This document shows, piece by piece, positions 17,015-26,111 of a stretch of DNA of 51,321 nt. Below the pieces are notes generated by a model. That model was not told where the DNA came from, did no database searches, and was given only the letters and a program-made list of their open reading frames with translations. This DNA comes from Bradyrhizobium lablabi (GTDB lineage: Bacteria; Pseudomonadota; Alphaproteobacteria; Rhizobiales; Xanthobacteraceae). The DNA is taken from contig NZ_LLYB01000086.1 of assembly GCF_001440475.1 (NCBI RefSeq), positions 109,734-161,054 of the forward strand, given 5' to 3'. How positions within the stretch are numbered: position 1 is the stretch's first letter; every line of letters starts with the position of its first letter. A program made the translations under genes and the position numbers.

Positions 17015-18007
17015 TTACTCCGTCCGGCCCGTCCCGCCATTCAGCCAGCACGCCACCTCATGCCGCCCGCCGGCCTTCACCAGCACCGGGCGTTCCAACT
17101 TGCAGCGGTCCATCGCGTAGCGGCAGCGGGTGTGGAAGGCGCAGCCGGAGGGCGGGTTGATCGGGCTCGGGACGTCGCCGTCGATCATCGGCGCCAGCTT
17201 CTTCGCCTTGGGATCGGCGACCGGGACCGATGCCAGCAGCGCCTGCGTGTAGGGATGGCGCGGGTTGGCGAACAGCTCGGTCTTGTCGGCGATCTCGACG
17301 ATGCGGCCGAGATACATCACGGCGACGCGGTGGCTGATATGGGCGACGACGGCGAGGTCGTGGGCGATGAACAAATACGAAAAATCGTTCTTGCGCTGCA
17401 GGTCGATCAACAAATTGATCACCTGCGCCTGGATCGAGACGTCCAGCGCCGAGACCGGCTCGTCGCACACGATCAGGCTTGGCCCGAGCGCCAGCGCGCG
17501 TGCGATGCAGATGCGCTGCCGCTGCCCGCCGGAGAACTGGTGAGGATAATTCTTCATCTGGTCGGAACGCAGGCCGACCTGCGCGAACAGTTCGGCGACG
17601 CGTTCCTGCTGCGCGCGGCCGGTCGCCAGACCGTGTACGCCAAGCGGTTCGCCGACGATGTCGCCCGCGGTCATGCGCGGGTTGAGCGAGGCAAACGGGT
17701 CCTGGAACACGATCTGCATCGAGCGCCGATGCGGTCGCATCTCGGCCTTGCTGAGGCCGGTGATGTCGGTGCCGTTGAGCTTGATGGCGCCGCTCGATGG
17801 CTCCACCAGCCGCAGCACGCTGCGCGCGACCGTCGATTTGCCGCAGCCGGATTCCCCGACCAGCCCGAGCGTCTCGCCCTTGGCGACGGAGAAACTGACG
17901 CCGTCGACGGCGTGCACGGTGCCGACGCGCCGGCGCAGAATGCCGCCGCGCACCGCGTAATGCTTGACGAGGTCGGTTACCTCGAGGAGGGGGCGTTGTT
18001 CGGTCAT
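17015..18007 (-). CDS. Peptide-type ABC importer ATPase (DppF/OppF-like)
   Basis: 330 residues; ATG 18007 overlaps the preceding ATPase stop (ATGA). Walker [10 protein letters not shown] (51-59), signature FSGGQRQR, Walker B LIVCDEP and the H-loop HD are present. The C-terminal oligopeptide-type extension ([12 protein letters not shown]) has a Cys motif ([14 protein letters not shown]) as in DppF/OppF, which can bind an Fe-S cluster. It is the last gene of the binding-protein, permease, permease, ATPase, ATPase operon and energises the importer with its partner. Confidence 0.92.
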   Translation of the reverse strand: MTEQRPLLEVTDLVKHYAVRGGILRRRVGTVHAVDGVSFSVAKGETLGLVGESGCGKSTVARSVLRLVEPSSGAIKLNGTDITGLSKAEMRPHRRSMQIVFQDPFASLNPRMTAGDIVGEPLGVHGLATGRAQQERVAELFAQVGLRSDQMKNYPHQFSGGQRQRICIARALALGPSLIVCDEPVSALDVSIQAQVINLLIDLQRKNDFSYLFIAHDLAVVAHISHRVAVMYLGRIVEIADKTELFANPRHPYTQALLASVPVADPKAKKLAPMIDGDVPSPINPPSGCAFHTRCRYAMDRCKLERPVLVKAGGRHEVACWLNGGTGRTE

Positions 18008-19017
18008 GGCGCGCCCACCAGTTCGGTCGCGCGCCAGCAGGCTGCAAAATGGTCGCCGTCGACTTCCTGCAGCGGCGGATATTCGGCGCGGCAGCGGTCG
18101 ATGGCGAGGCTGCAGCGCGGGGCAAAGGCGCAGCCCGGCGGCAGGTTGGTCAGCGACGGCACCATGCCGGGAATTTCGTTCAGCCGCGCGTCGGTTTTGG
18201 CGCCGAACGAGATCACCGCCGGCATTGAGGCCATCAGCCCGCGCGTATAGGGATGCTTCGGATTCGCGAAGAGCTCCTCCACGGTCGCTTCCTCGACCTT
18301 CTTGCCGGCATACATGACGATAACGCGCTGGGCGGTCTGCGCCACCACGCCGAGGTCGTGCGTGATCAGGATCAGGCCGGTGCCGAGCGTCTTCTGCAGG
18401 TCGACGATCAGCGCCAGAATCTGCGCCTGGATCGTTACGTCGAGCGCCGTGGTCGGCTCGTCCGCGATCAGCAGCGCCGGCCGGCACGCCAGCGCCATCG
18501 CGATCATGGCGCGCTGGCGCATGCCGCCGGAGAGCTGGTGCGGATATTCCTGCGCGCGCCGGTCCGGCTCGGGAATGCGGACCAGTCGCAGCATCTCGAC
18601 CGCCTTGGCCCAGGCTTCCTTGGACGTCATCTCCTGGTGCAGGCGCAGCACCTCGGTGATCTGGTCGCCGATCCGCATCACCGGGTTGAGCGAGGTCATC
18701 GGCTCCTGAAAGATCATCGACATCCGGTTGCCGCGGATCTTGCGCATCTCGGCTTCATCGAGACTGAGCAGATCGGTGCCTTCCAGCGTCACCGAGCCGC
18801 CGACCACGCGGCCCGGCGGATCCGGCACCAGCCGCATCACCGAGAGCGCGGTCACGCTCTTGCCGCAGCCGGATTCGCCAACGATCGCCAGCGTCTCGCC
18901 GCGGCGGACGTTGAACGAGACGTCGTCGACCGCCCGGAACAGGCCGGAATTGGTGAAGAACACCGTCTGCAGGTTCTTCACGTCGAGAATGGTGTCGTCC
19001 TTACGCGCCTCGTTCAT
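18004..19017 (-). CDS. Peptide-type ABC importer ATPase (DppD/OppD-like)
   Basis: 337 residues; ATG 19017 overlaps the permease stop (ATGA); upstream codons in frame are not protein-like. Walker A GESGCGKS (47-54), signature LSGGMRQR, Walker B LLIADEP, H-loop THD, and the oligo_HPY tail ([26 protein letters not shown]). It forms the ATPase heterodimer with the next gene. Confidence 0.92.
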   Translation of the reverse strand: MNEARKDDTILDVKNLQTVFFTNSGLFRAVDDVSFNVRRGETLAIVGESGCGKSVTALSVMRLVPDPPGRVVGGSVTLEGTDLLSLDEAEMRKIRGNRMSMIFQEPMTSLNPVMRIGDQITEVLRLHQEMTSKEAWAKAVEMLRLVRIPEPDRRAQEYPHQLSGGMRQRAMIAMALACRPALLIADEPTTALDVTIQAQILALIVDLQKTLGTGLILITHDLGVVAQTAQRVIVMYAGKKVEEATVEELFANPKHPYTRGLMASMPAVISFGAKTDARLNEIPGMVPSLTNLPPGCAFAPRCSLAIDRCRAEYPPLQEVDGDHFAACWRATELVGAP

Positions 19018-19925
19018 CAGCCGCGTTGCCTCGGGTCGAGGATGTCGCGCAGCGCATCGCCGAACAGATTGGTGCCGAACACGGCAAGCGAGATGGCGAC
19101 TCCCGGGAAGATCACGAGCCACGGCGCGGTGCGGACATATTCGGCGGCCGATTCCGACAGCATGCGTCCCCAGGACGGATAGGGCTCGGGTATGCCGAGG
19201 CCGAGGAACGACAGCGAGGCCTCGGTAAGGATGGTGGAGCCGAGCTGCGCGGTCGCCAGCACGATCAAGGGGGCCAGCGTGTTGGGCAACACATGGCGCA
19301 GCGCGATGCGGGTCTCGCTCATGCCGATCGATTTGGCGGCTTCGACGAAGGGCAATTCGCGCAGCGCCAGCGTATTGGCACGGATCACGCGGGCGACGGT
19401 CGGAATCAGTGGAATCGCGATGGCGATGATCACGTTCGGCAGCGACGGCCCGAGCGCCGCCGTCATCACCAGCGCCAGCACCAGAAGCGGCAGTGCCTGC
19501 AGGATGTCGGTGACGCGCTGGAACAGGAGGTCGACCCAGCCCGACAGATAGCCCGATGCGAGCCCGACGATGACGCCGAGCGTGGAGCCGAGCGCGGTGG
19601 CGCCGATGCCGACGGCAAGCGAAATGCGCGCGCCATGAACGATCCGGCTCCAGACGTCGCGGCCGAATGAATCGGTGCCCATCCAGTGCAGGGCGTCGGG
19701 CGGCGCCAGCCGGTGCGCGGAATCGACGCTGAGCGGGCTGAAGCGGCAGATCAGGTCGGCCGAGATCGCCATCCAGACGAACAGCACCATGATGATGAGG
19801 CCGAACGTGCCAAGCATATAGCGCTGCGCCAGGAACAGCAGCCGGCGCCAGCCATGCGTCGAATGCGCGCCGGCCCGCCTCAGTTCATTGTCGAAGTTGA
19901 TCGTGGTCACGCGGCTAGTCCCCAT
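19017..19925 (-). CDS. Peptide-type ABC importer permease (DppC-like)
   Basis: 302 residues from ATG 19925, which overlaps the DppB-like gene by 11 bp. No good ribosome binding site precedes this ATG; a GTG at 19910 preceded by GGGGA is a serious alternative and would remove the overlap. There is one N-terminal membrane helix (about 36-56), an extracytoplasmic loop with [15 protein letters not shown] typical of DppC, then five helices with the EAA loop [20 protein letters not shown]. Confidence 0.9.
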   Translation of the reverse strand: MGTSRVTTINFDNELRRAGAHSTHGWRRLLFLAQRYMLGTFGLIIMVLFVWMAISADLICRFSPLSVDSAHRLAPPDALHWMGTDSFGRDVWSRIVHGARISLAVGIGATALGSTLGVIVGLASGYLSGWVDLLFQRVTDILQALPLLVLALVMTAALGPSLPNVIIAIAIPLIPTVARVIRANTLALRELPFVEAAKSIGMSETRIALRHVLPNTLAPLIVLATAQLGSTILTEASLSFLGLGIPEPYPSWGRMLSESAAEYVRTAPWLVIFPGVAISLAVFGTNLFGDALRDILDPRQRG

Positions 19926-20862
19926 ACCGGATGCGCGGGTCGATCGCGGCGTAAAGCATGTCGACGGTGAAGTTTGCGACCACCACGACCACGGCGATCA
20001 GCATCACGAGATTCTGGACGATGGGATAATCGCGCCAGCGCAGCGCCTCGACCAGGAAGCGGGCGACGCCGGGAATATTGAATACGGTTTCGGTGACGAT
20101 CAGCCCGCCGATCAGGAACGCCGCCTCGATGCCGATCACGGTGATGACGGGCAGAATGGCGTTCTTCAGCGCGTGGCGATAATTGACCGACGCCTCCGAA
20201 GCGCCCTTGGCGCGCGCGGTACGGATATAATCCTGCCGCAGGATTTCCAGCATCGAGGAGCGCGTGATGCGCATGGTCAGCGCGGCGCTGCGAAAGCCGA
20301 CCGCCATCGCCGGCACGGCATAGATCGCGAACGCCTCCGTCCAGGTCTTTGGATTCGGATTGTAGATCGGCATGCTGCCGAACAGCGAGACCGACGCCAT
20401 CAGGATCAATAGCCCAAGCCAGAACGAGGGCAGCGACAGGCCGCTGAGGCTGACGACGCGGAGCGTATAATCGAGTTTTGAACCCTGGTGGACGGCGCTC
20501 AGCACGCCCAACGGGATGCCGATCGAGGCCGAGAACAACAGCGCCAGCGCCGCCAGCCGCGCAGTGATCGGAATGCGCGGCAGGATTTCCTGCAGCGCCG
20601 GCTTTTCCGAGACATAGGAATAGCCGAGATCGCCGTGCAGTAGCCCGCCGATCCAGTTCAGATATTGCTGGTAGATCGGCAGGTTGAGGCCAAGCTCCTT
20701 TTCGAGATTGGCCTTGTCGGTCGGATCGACGAAGCCGGCGGCGTCGAACAGGATGTCGACGATGTTGCCGGGGACGACGCGCAGCAGCACGAAGATGATG
20801 ATCGAGATCCCGATCAGGGTCACGAGCATCAAGGCGAGGCGTCGCACGATGTAAGCAAACAC
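19915..20862 (-). CDS. Peptide-type ABC importer permease (DppB-like)
   Basis: 315 residues; GTG start at 20862 with GGGAG about ten bases upstream. Six membrane helices, an N-terminal MFAYIVRRLALMLVTLIGIS opening typical of DppB/OppB, and the EAA-type loop (YIRTARAKGASEASVNYRHA). It lies 140 bp downstream of the binding-protein gene; that gap holds a stem-loop, then the remaining transporter genes run on with overlaps. Confidence 0.92.
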   Translation of the reverse strand: MFAYIVRRLALMLVTLIGISIIIFVLLRVVPGNIVDILFDAAGFVDPTDKANLEKELGLNLPIYQQYLNWIGGLLHGDLGYSYVSEKPALQEILPRIPITARLAALALLFSASIGIPLGVLSAVHQGSKLDYTLRVVSLSGLSLPSFWLGLLILMASVSLFGSMPIYNPNPKTWTEAFAIYAVPAMAVGFRSAALTMRITRSSMLEILRQDYIRTARAKGASEASVNYRHALKNAILPVITVIGIEAAFLIGGLIVTETVFNIPGVARFLVEALRWRDYPIVQNLVMLIAVVVVVANFTVDMLYAAIDPRIRYGD

Positions 20863-21002
20863 CCGGCTACTCTCCCTGACTCATCGGCTGGCGCGCGCTC
20901 GGTTCTGAAGCATCAGAACCGGGCTCTCGTTCTTTGCTTTGACGCGTTCTCTTCACGCGAACCGGAACCCGCTTCGCTCGAAAACGCTATCGTGACTGGA
21001 CA
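20863..21002. repeat. Stem-loop and repeat between importer genes
   Basis: GGTTCTGA (20901-20908) and TCAGAACC (20913-20920) are perfect inverted arms around AGCA. Further on, CTCGAAAACGCT (20977-20988) recurs inverted at 40668-40679, so part of this gap is a dispersed repeat. Lying between the binding-protein and permease genes, the hairpin may protect the 3' end of the binding-protein message and give it a higher yield than the permease, as is common in such operons (inference). Confidence 0.6.
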
Positions 21003-22595
21003 TTACTTGTCCATCCAGACGTCTTCGTAACGATAGCCGTTATAGGAGCTGTTCACCATCACGGTGATGCCCTTGACGTAAGGATGCCAGCACGTCCCGG
21101 TACGGCCGTGGAAGATGATCGGCCGCGCCACGTCTTCCTGCAACTTCTTGTCGATCTCCCAGACCAGCTTCTTGCGCTTCTCCTTGTCGGTCTCGGCCGA
21201 CTGCTGATCGAACAGTTTTTCGATCTCCTTGTTGCAGTAGTTGGTGTAGTTGCGCTCCGAGCCGCAGGAATAGTTCTCGTAGAACGACTGGTCGGGGTCG
21301 TCGACCGCGTTTCCGGTGAGGTTGAGGCCGAGCGAGTAATCCTTGCGCGCGACCTTCGGGAACCATTGCGCGGTGTCGACGACGTCGAGCTCGCCGTCGA
21401 TATAGATGTTCTTCATCTGGTCGATCAGGATCACGGCGGGGTCGCGGTAGATCGGAATGTTGCGGGTGGCGACCTTGACCGCGAGGCGCTTGTCGGGGCC
21501 ATAGCCGGCCTTCTGCATCAGCTTGCGCGCCTCTTCGCGGTTGGCATTGATGTCGGGGCCGTAGCCCGGAATCGATTCCAGCATTTCCTTCGGCATCGCC
21601 CACAGGCCGCCCGGCGCCGGCAACATGGTTCCGCCGATATCGGCCTGCCCCTCGAACATGATCTGGATGAACGCCTTGCGATCCAGCGCCAGCGCCAGCG
21701 CACGCCTGATATCGAGATTGTCGAACGGCGGGGCGGAGGAATTGACGATGATGTTGGTCGAAACGTTGATCGGCTCGACCACGCAGACCGCCTTCGGCGC
21801 CTGCGCCTTGACCTCCTTGAGCAGCGGGATCGACACTTCGGTCGGGAAGGTCATGTCGAATTTGTCGGACACAAACCCGAGAATAGCCGTCGAGCGGTTG
21901 GGGATGATGGTGAATTCGATGCCGTCGAGGTGCGGCAGGCCCTTCTTCCAGTAATCGGGATTTTTGGTCAGCTTGATCGATTCGTTGGCCTTGAACTCGA
22001 CGAATTTGAACGGCCCGGTGCCGACCGGCTTGGTACGCATGTCGGCCGGAGAGACGTGGCAGGGATAGACCGGCGTGTAGCCCGAGGCGAGCAGCGACAG
22101 CAGCGCCGGCTGCGGCCGCTTCAGTTCGAACGATGCTTCGAAGTCGCCGTTGACGGTCACATCGCTGACCTGGTCGTACCAGGATTTTCGCGGGTTTTGC
22201 CGGAACTTCTGCTGCGACTTGCCCATCAGCATGTCGAAGGTGCATTTGACGTCGGCCGACGTGAACGGCTTGCCGTCGTGCCATTTGACGCCCTGCCGCA
22301 GCTTGAAGGTCAGCTTCTTGTTGTCGCTGCTCCATGCCCAGCTCTCAGCGAGGTCGGGGACGATTGATTCGACGCTGTTCTGCGCCACGTCCTGCTTGAA
22401 CATGACGAGGTTGTTGAAGACCGGCATGAAGGGAACATTGATCGAATAGGTCGCGCCTTCATGGATCGAGGCGCTGCCGGGGCTGTCGCGGTGATAGACC
22501 CGGAGGATGCCGCCCTGTTTCGGCTCCGCCGAGGCAAGGTCGTAAGCCGGCAGCAACAACAACGCCGCGGCGGCAAGCGCATGAACGCTCCGCAT
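21003..22595 (-). CDS. Peptide-type ABC importer substrate-binding protein (SBP_bac_5)
   Basis: 530 residues from ATG 22595, chosen because GGAGGGGAATC precedes it; the ATG five codons upstream has no such site. Signal peptide (1-23, ending LASAE), then an extracellular solute-binding family 5 protein (QGGILRVYHRDSP, LAESWAWS, KLTFKLRQGVKWHDGKPFTS). Family 5 proteins bind peptides but also nickel, opines, sugars and other solutes. As the first gene of a five-gene importer within a catabolic region, it may import the pathway substrate rather than peptides. Confidence 0.9.
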   Translation of the reverse strand: MRSVHALAAAALLLLPAYDLASAEPKQGGILRVYHRDSPGSASIHEGATYSINVPFMPVFNNLVMFKQDVAQNSVESIVPDLAESWAWSSDNKKLTFKLRQGVKWHDGKPFTSADVKCTFDMLMGKSQQKFRQNPRKSWYDQVSDVTVNGDFEASFELKRPQPALLSLLASGYTPVYPCHVSPADMRTKPVGTGPFKFVEFKANESIKLTKNPDYWKKGLPHLDGIEFTIIPNRSTAILGFVSDKFDMTFPTEVSIPLLKEVKAQAPKAVCVVEPINVSTNIIVNSSAPPFDNLDIRRALALALDRKAFIQIMFEGQADIGGTMLPAPGGLWAMPKEMLESIPGYGPDINANREEARKLMQKAGYGPDKRLAVKVATRNIPIYRDPAVILIDQMKNIYIDGELDVVDTAQWFPKVARKDYSLGLNLTGNAVDDPDQSFYENYSCGSERNYTNYCNKEIEKLFDQQSAETDKEKRKKLVWEIDKKLQEDVARPIIFHGRTGTCWHPYVKGITVMVNSSYNGYRYEDVWMDK

Positions 22596-22882
22596 GATTC
22601 CCCTCCACATCGTTCGGTCTCAACTGGCCGATTGCATGGGACGATAGCATGACGATCCGTCCGGGCAACCGGGCAAGCCCGTGTGACAGTTGGCAATTCG
22701 ACGTAATCGAAATCCGTGTGGCGGAACACGCGCGCCGCGTACCCTGTTTTTTGCGAAACCGGCAGGTTCGTTGCAATGCAGCCGCTCGCGGCTCGCGCCA
22801 AAATGCCTCACCCGATGATGCACCGCACCACCGGACATCACGACGTCGGCGTTCGGCTTCACCATCTCACATCGTCGCATTC

Positions 22883-24433
22883 TCAGACGATCCGCGAGGT
22901 CTTGTTGCCCCAGTAGCGATCCCGCAGCAGGCGCTTGTAGAGCTTGCCGGTCGGAAGCCGCGGCAGTTCCGCCTCGAAGTCGATCGAGCGCGGCACTTTC
23001 TGGCGCGACAGCGACTGCCTGCAGAAGGCGATCAACTCGTCGGCCAGTTCCTGTCCCGGCGAAACGCCCGGCATCGGCTGCACCACAGCCTTCACCTCCT
23101 CGCCGAGATCGGGATTCGGCACCCCGAACACCGCGGCATCGGCGATCTTGGGATGGGTGATCAGGAGGTTCTCGCATTCCTGCGGATAGATATTCACGCC
23201 GCCGGAGATGATCATGAAGGTCGCGCGGTCGGTCAGATAGAGATAGCCGTCATCGTCGACATAGCCGACGTCGCCGACCGTGCTCATGGTGCCGTCGGCC
23301 GAGCGGGCCTCCTGGGTCCTGGCCGGATCGTTGAAATATTCGAACGGCGTGGCAGTCTTGAACCACACCGTGCCCGATGTGCCGACCGGGCACGCTTTCA
23401 TGTTCTCATCAAGGATATGCAGCTCGCCGAGCAGCACCCGGCCTACGGTGCCGCGATGGGCCAGCCATTGCTCGCTGTCGCAGGAGGTGAAGCCGAGCCC
23501 TTCGGTGGCGCCGTAATATTCATGAATGATCGGGCCCCACCACTTGATGATGTCGTCCTTTACGGCGGCGGGGCAGGGCGCCGCGGCATGGATCGCGATC
23601 TCGAGGGATGAGAGGTCGTGGCGCTTGCGCACTTCCTCCGGCAGTTTCAGCATGCGCGAGAACATCGTCGGCACGAGCTGGGTGTGCGTCACGCCCCATT
23701 TCGGAACCAGTTCGAGGTACTGTTCGGGATCGAACCGTTCCATGATGATGGCAGTGCCGCCCATCTTGATCGTGAGGTTGACGGCGGCCTGCGGCGCTGA
23801 GTGGTAGAGCGGTGCGGGCGACAAATAGATCATGCCCTCGCGGTACTGCCAGATCTTCACCAGGAAATCGAACAGCGGCAATTGCTGATCGGCCGCCAGT
23901 TCCGGCAGCGGACGCAAAATCCCCTTCGGGCGGCCGGTAGTGCCGGAGGAATAAAGCATCGCGGTGCCAACACACTCGTCGGCGATCGGGGTGTGCGGCA
24001 TATCAGCCGCTACTTCTTGCAGGCCGACGATGCGCTCGCTTTCGCCGTCGCCATCGGCAACGATGCAGAGTTCGACCTTGGAACATTCCTTCAGTGCCTC
24101 GCGCGCCACATCTAGCTTTTCCTTCGACGTAATGAGGATGCGCGATTGGCTGTTGGTCAGGATGTAGGCGAGCTCGCTCGCCGTCAGATAGGAGTTCACG
24201 CAGGTGTAATAGAGGCCCGAGCGCTCGCCCGCGCCGCAGGCCTCGAGATAACGGCTGTTGTTCTCCATGAAGATCGAATAGTGGTCGAGCCGCTTGAGGC
24301 CGCGACGGCGAAACAGATGCGCCAGGCGGTTGGAGCGGGCATCCAGCTCGCGATAGGTGACGGCTTCGCCCGTACTCGCCATGATGAAGGCGGGCTGCAG
24401 CGGGCGAAGATGAACGTGCTTGCCGGTGTACAT
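22883..24433 (-). CDS. Acyl-CoA synthetase (AMP-forming), second
   Basis: 516 residues from ATG 24433, 16 nt after the alcohol dehydrogenase stop; the long in-frame stretch upstream overlaps that gene in another frame and is not protein-like. ANL family with YSSGTTGRPKGI, YGATEGLGF, YLTDRATFM/ISGGVNIYP and the catalytic-lysine motif LPTGKLYK. No strong ribosome binding site is seen, so translation is probably coupled to the dehydrogenase. The alcohol dehydrogenase/ligase pair suggests an alcohol or keto group and a carboxylate of the same compound are handled in sequence. Confidence 0.88.
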   Translation of the reverse strand: MYTGKHVHLRPLQPAFIMASTGEAVTYRELDARSNRLAHLFRRRGLKRLDHYSIFMENNSRYLEACGAGERSGLYYTCVNSYLTASELAYILTNSQSRILITSKEKLDVAREALKECSKVELCIVADGDGESERIVGLQEVAADMPHTPIADECVGTAMLYSSGTTGRPKGILRPLPELAADQQLPLFDFLVKIWQYREGMIYLSPAPLYHSAPQAAVNLTIKMGGTAIIMERFDPEQYLELVPKWGVTHTQLVPTMFSRMLKLPEEVRKRHDLSSLEIAIHAAAPCPAAVKDDIIKWWGPIIHEYYGATEGLGFTSCDSEQWLAHRGTVGRVLLGELHILDENMKACPVGTSGTVWFKTATPFEYFNDPARTQEARSADGTMSTVGDVGYVDDDGYLYLTDRATFMIISGGVNIYPQECENLLITHPKIADAAVFGVPNPDLGEEVKAVVQPMPGVSPGQELADELIAFCRQSLSRQKVPRSIDFEAELPRLPTGKLYKRLLRDRYWGNKTSRIV

Positions 24434-24449
24434 CTTGAGTTCGGTCCCC

Positions 24450-25604
24450 CTACGCGGCCATGTCCAGAATCTCGCGCACCTGCGCCGGCCCCTCGATCTT
24501 GCGCGGATTGCGCGGCACCCAGGGCGTTGCCATCGCGGCCTGCGCGATGCGGTCGAAATGCTCGGAGCCGACGTTGACCTCGCGCAGGCTGCGCGGCATG
24601 CCGAGGCCACGAATGAACCGGTCGAGCACGCCGCCGGCGTCCTCGTTCGGGTGCCCCATGGCGCCAGCAACCAGCGCCTGGCGTTCGGCATTGGCCGTCT
24701 TGTTCCAGCGCATCACCGAGGGCAGCATCACGCAGGAAGTGTAGCCGTGTGGAACGCCGAACTCGGCGCCGAGGACGTAGCCGATGCCGTGGCTGGCGCC
24801 CATCGGCACCCCCGAAGCCAATGGTCCGGTCGAAAGCCAGGTCCCGATCTGGCAATCCATCCGTGCGTCGAGATCTTTGGCATCCGCCTTTGCCCGCGGC
24901 AGCGCCTGCGCCAGCATCGACAGGCCCTTCAGCGCCTGGGCGTCGCCATAAGGGTGCGCCTCGCGCGAACAGATGCCTTCGACGCAATGGTCGACGGCGC
25001 GGATGCCGGTCGAAAGCCATAGCCATTCCGGTGTGTGCAGGCTGAGCCAGGGATCGAGGATCACCGCGCGCGGCATGATCAGCGGATGGCGCAGCGCTTC
25101 CTTGACCCTGGTCTTCTCGTCGGTGACGCCGGCGGTAGCGGAGAACTCGCCGCCGGCGATCGTCGTCGGCACGCTGATCTGGCGCACGGTCGGCGCGGCC
25201 AGTTGCGGTCGGCCGCCGCGACCGGCCTTGATCCGGTCGATGTCCTCAGGATTGCGGATATCGTTGGCGAGGCAGAGCTGCACCGCCTTGGCGCCGTCGG
25301 TGATGGAGCCGCCGCCGATGGTGACGATGAGGTCCGCATTCGCGGCGCGGGCCTGTTCGCTGGCCGCGATGACGGCCGAGCGCGGCGTGTGCGGCGGCAT
25401 CGCGTCGAAGGTGCCGGCGCAGCGCGGCCCCAGCGCGCGGCGGATGTTGTCGATTACGTCGGTTTGGCGGTTGAGGGTGCCGCTGACCATCAGAAAGGCG
25501 CGTGTGGCGCCGAGCCGGTTCAACTGCTCGACGAGCGCCTCGGCCGCCGGCCGTCCGAACACGACCTCGTCCATGGCGCCGAATACGACACGCCCTCTGT
25601 GCAC
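24450..25604 (-). CDS. Iron-type alcohol dehydrogenase / maleylacetate reductase-like
   Basis: 384 residues; GTG 25604 behind GGGGAGGACGAGA, a strong site that decides the start. Iron-containing alcohol dehydrogenase fold with the nucleotide motif IVTIGGGSITDGAK, SVPTTIAGGEFSATAGVT and His-rich metal region (DHCVEG, MGASHGIGYVLG, VPHGYTSCVMLP). The TIAGGEFS and SHGIGYVLG segments resemble maleylacetate reductases more than classic Fe-alcohol dehydrogenases, but neither activity can be assigned from sequence. It is co-transcribed with the ligase downstream. Confidence 0.85.
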   Translation of the reverse strand: MHRGRVVFGAMDEVVFGRPAAEALVEQLNRLGATRAFLMVSGTLNRQTDVIDNIRRALGPRCAGTFDAMPPHTPRSAVIAASEQARAANADLIVTIGGGSITDGAKAVQLCLANDIRNPEDIDRIKAGRGGRPQLAAPTVRQISVPTTIAGGEFSATAGVTDEKTRVKEALRHPLIMPRAVILDPWLSLHTPEWLWLSTGIRAVDHCVEGICSREAHPYGDAQALKGLSMLAQALPRAKADAKDLDARMDCQIGTWLSTGPLASGVPMGASHGIGYVLGAEFGVPHGYTSCVMLPSVMRWNKTANAERQALVAGAMGHPNEDAGGVLDRFIRGLGMPRSLREVNVGSEHFDRIAQAAMATPWVPRNPRKIEGPAQVREILDMAA

Positions 25605-25714
25605 TCTCGTCCTCCCCGGACATTTTCTGGCCCTTATCGCGGGCCTTGCCAGCAAGGTTAGCGGAGGAAATCAGGCACGTCATGCCCGAAGATGATGCGG
25701 GCGAGGGTCTCGTA

Positions 25715-25788
25715 GGATGGGTGGAGCGAAGCGATCCCCATCGCCATGCGCACCGGGGTTGATGGGTATCGCTTCGCTTCACCCATCC
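25715..25788. repeat. Inverted repeat with GGATGGGT arms
   Basis: GGATGGGTGGAGCGAAGCGA starting at 25715 pairs with the arm ending ACCCATCC at 25788 (GCTTCGCTTCACCCATCC), giving a long imperfect hairpin of about 28 bp per arm. It is distinct from the two CGTCATT families. Confidence 0.75.
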
Positions 25789-25803
25789 GATGATTGAGCA
25801 TCC

Positions 25804-25836
25804 CGTCATTCCGGAGTGCGCACCCTCGGAATGACG
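25804..25836. repeat. Palindromic repeat, CGTCATTCC family
   Basis: CGTCATTCC (25804-25812) and GGAATGACG (25828-25836) are perfect 9-bp inverted arms, matching the copy at 7539-7578. Confidence 0.8.
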
Positions 25837-26111
25837 AGAGGGCGGGGAGCGCGACGCTCTCTCACGATGTCACGTTTTCGTCATCAGGTGGCGATTAGCT
25901 GGGCCCTCGTCGCGATGGTCCCGCCTTCATCGCAGTGCGGAAAGAGTGAAATCCGCGGTGCGCAGGGCGTTGGCTACGCGGATGCATAACGATTGTGCTT
26001 GATCCCGCCGGGTTCTTGACGAGACTGGGAACTGATCACATCTGTGGCCTCCGCCTTCAAGGTTCCACGGCAGCCGCTTCCATCGATCAGGATGTAGTGA
26101 GTGCAGAAGAG

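Larger units (their letters stand above)
25605..26111. other. Intergenic region with repeats
   Basis: 507 bp between divergent genes. The left half holds two palindromic repeats listed separately. The part at 25860-26111 should carry the promoter of the efflux operon, but I see no clear -35/-10 pair or operator. The frame of the adaptor protein is open from 25995, but the codons before 26112 are not typical protein. Confidence 0.5.
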
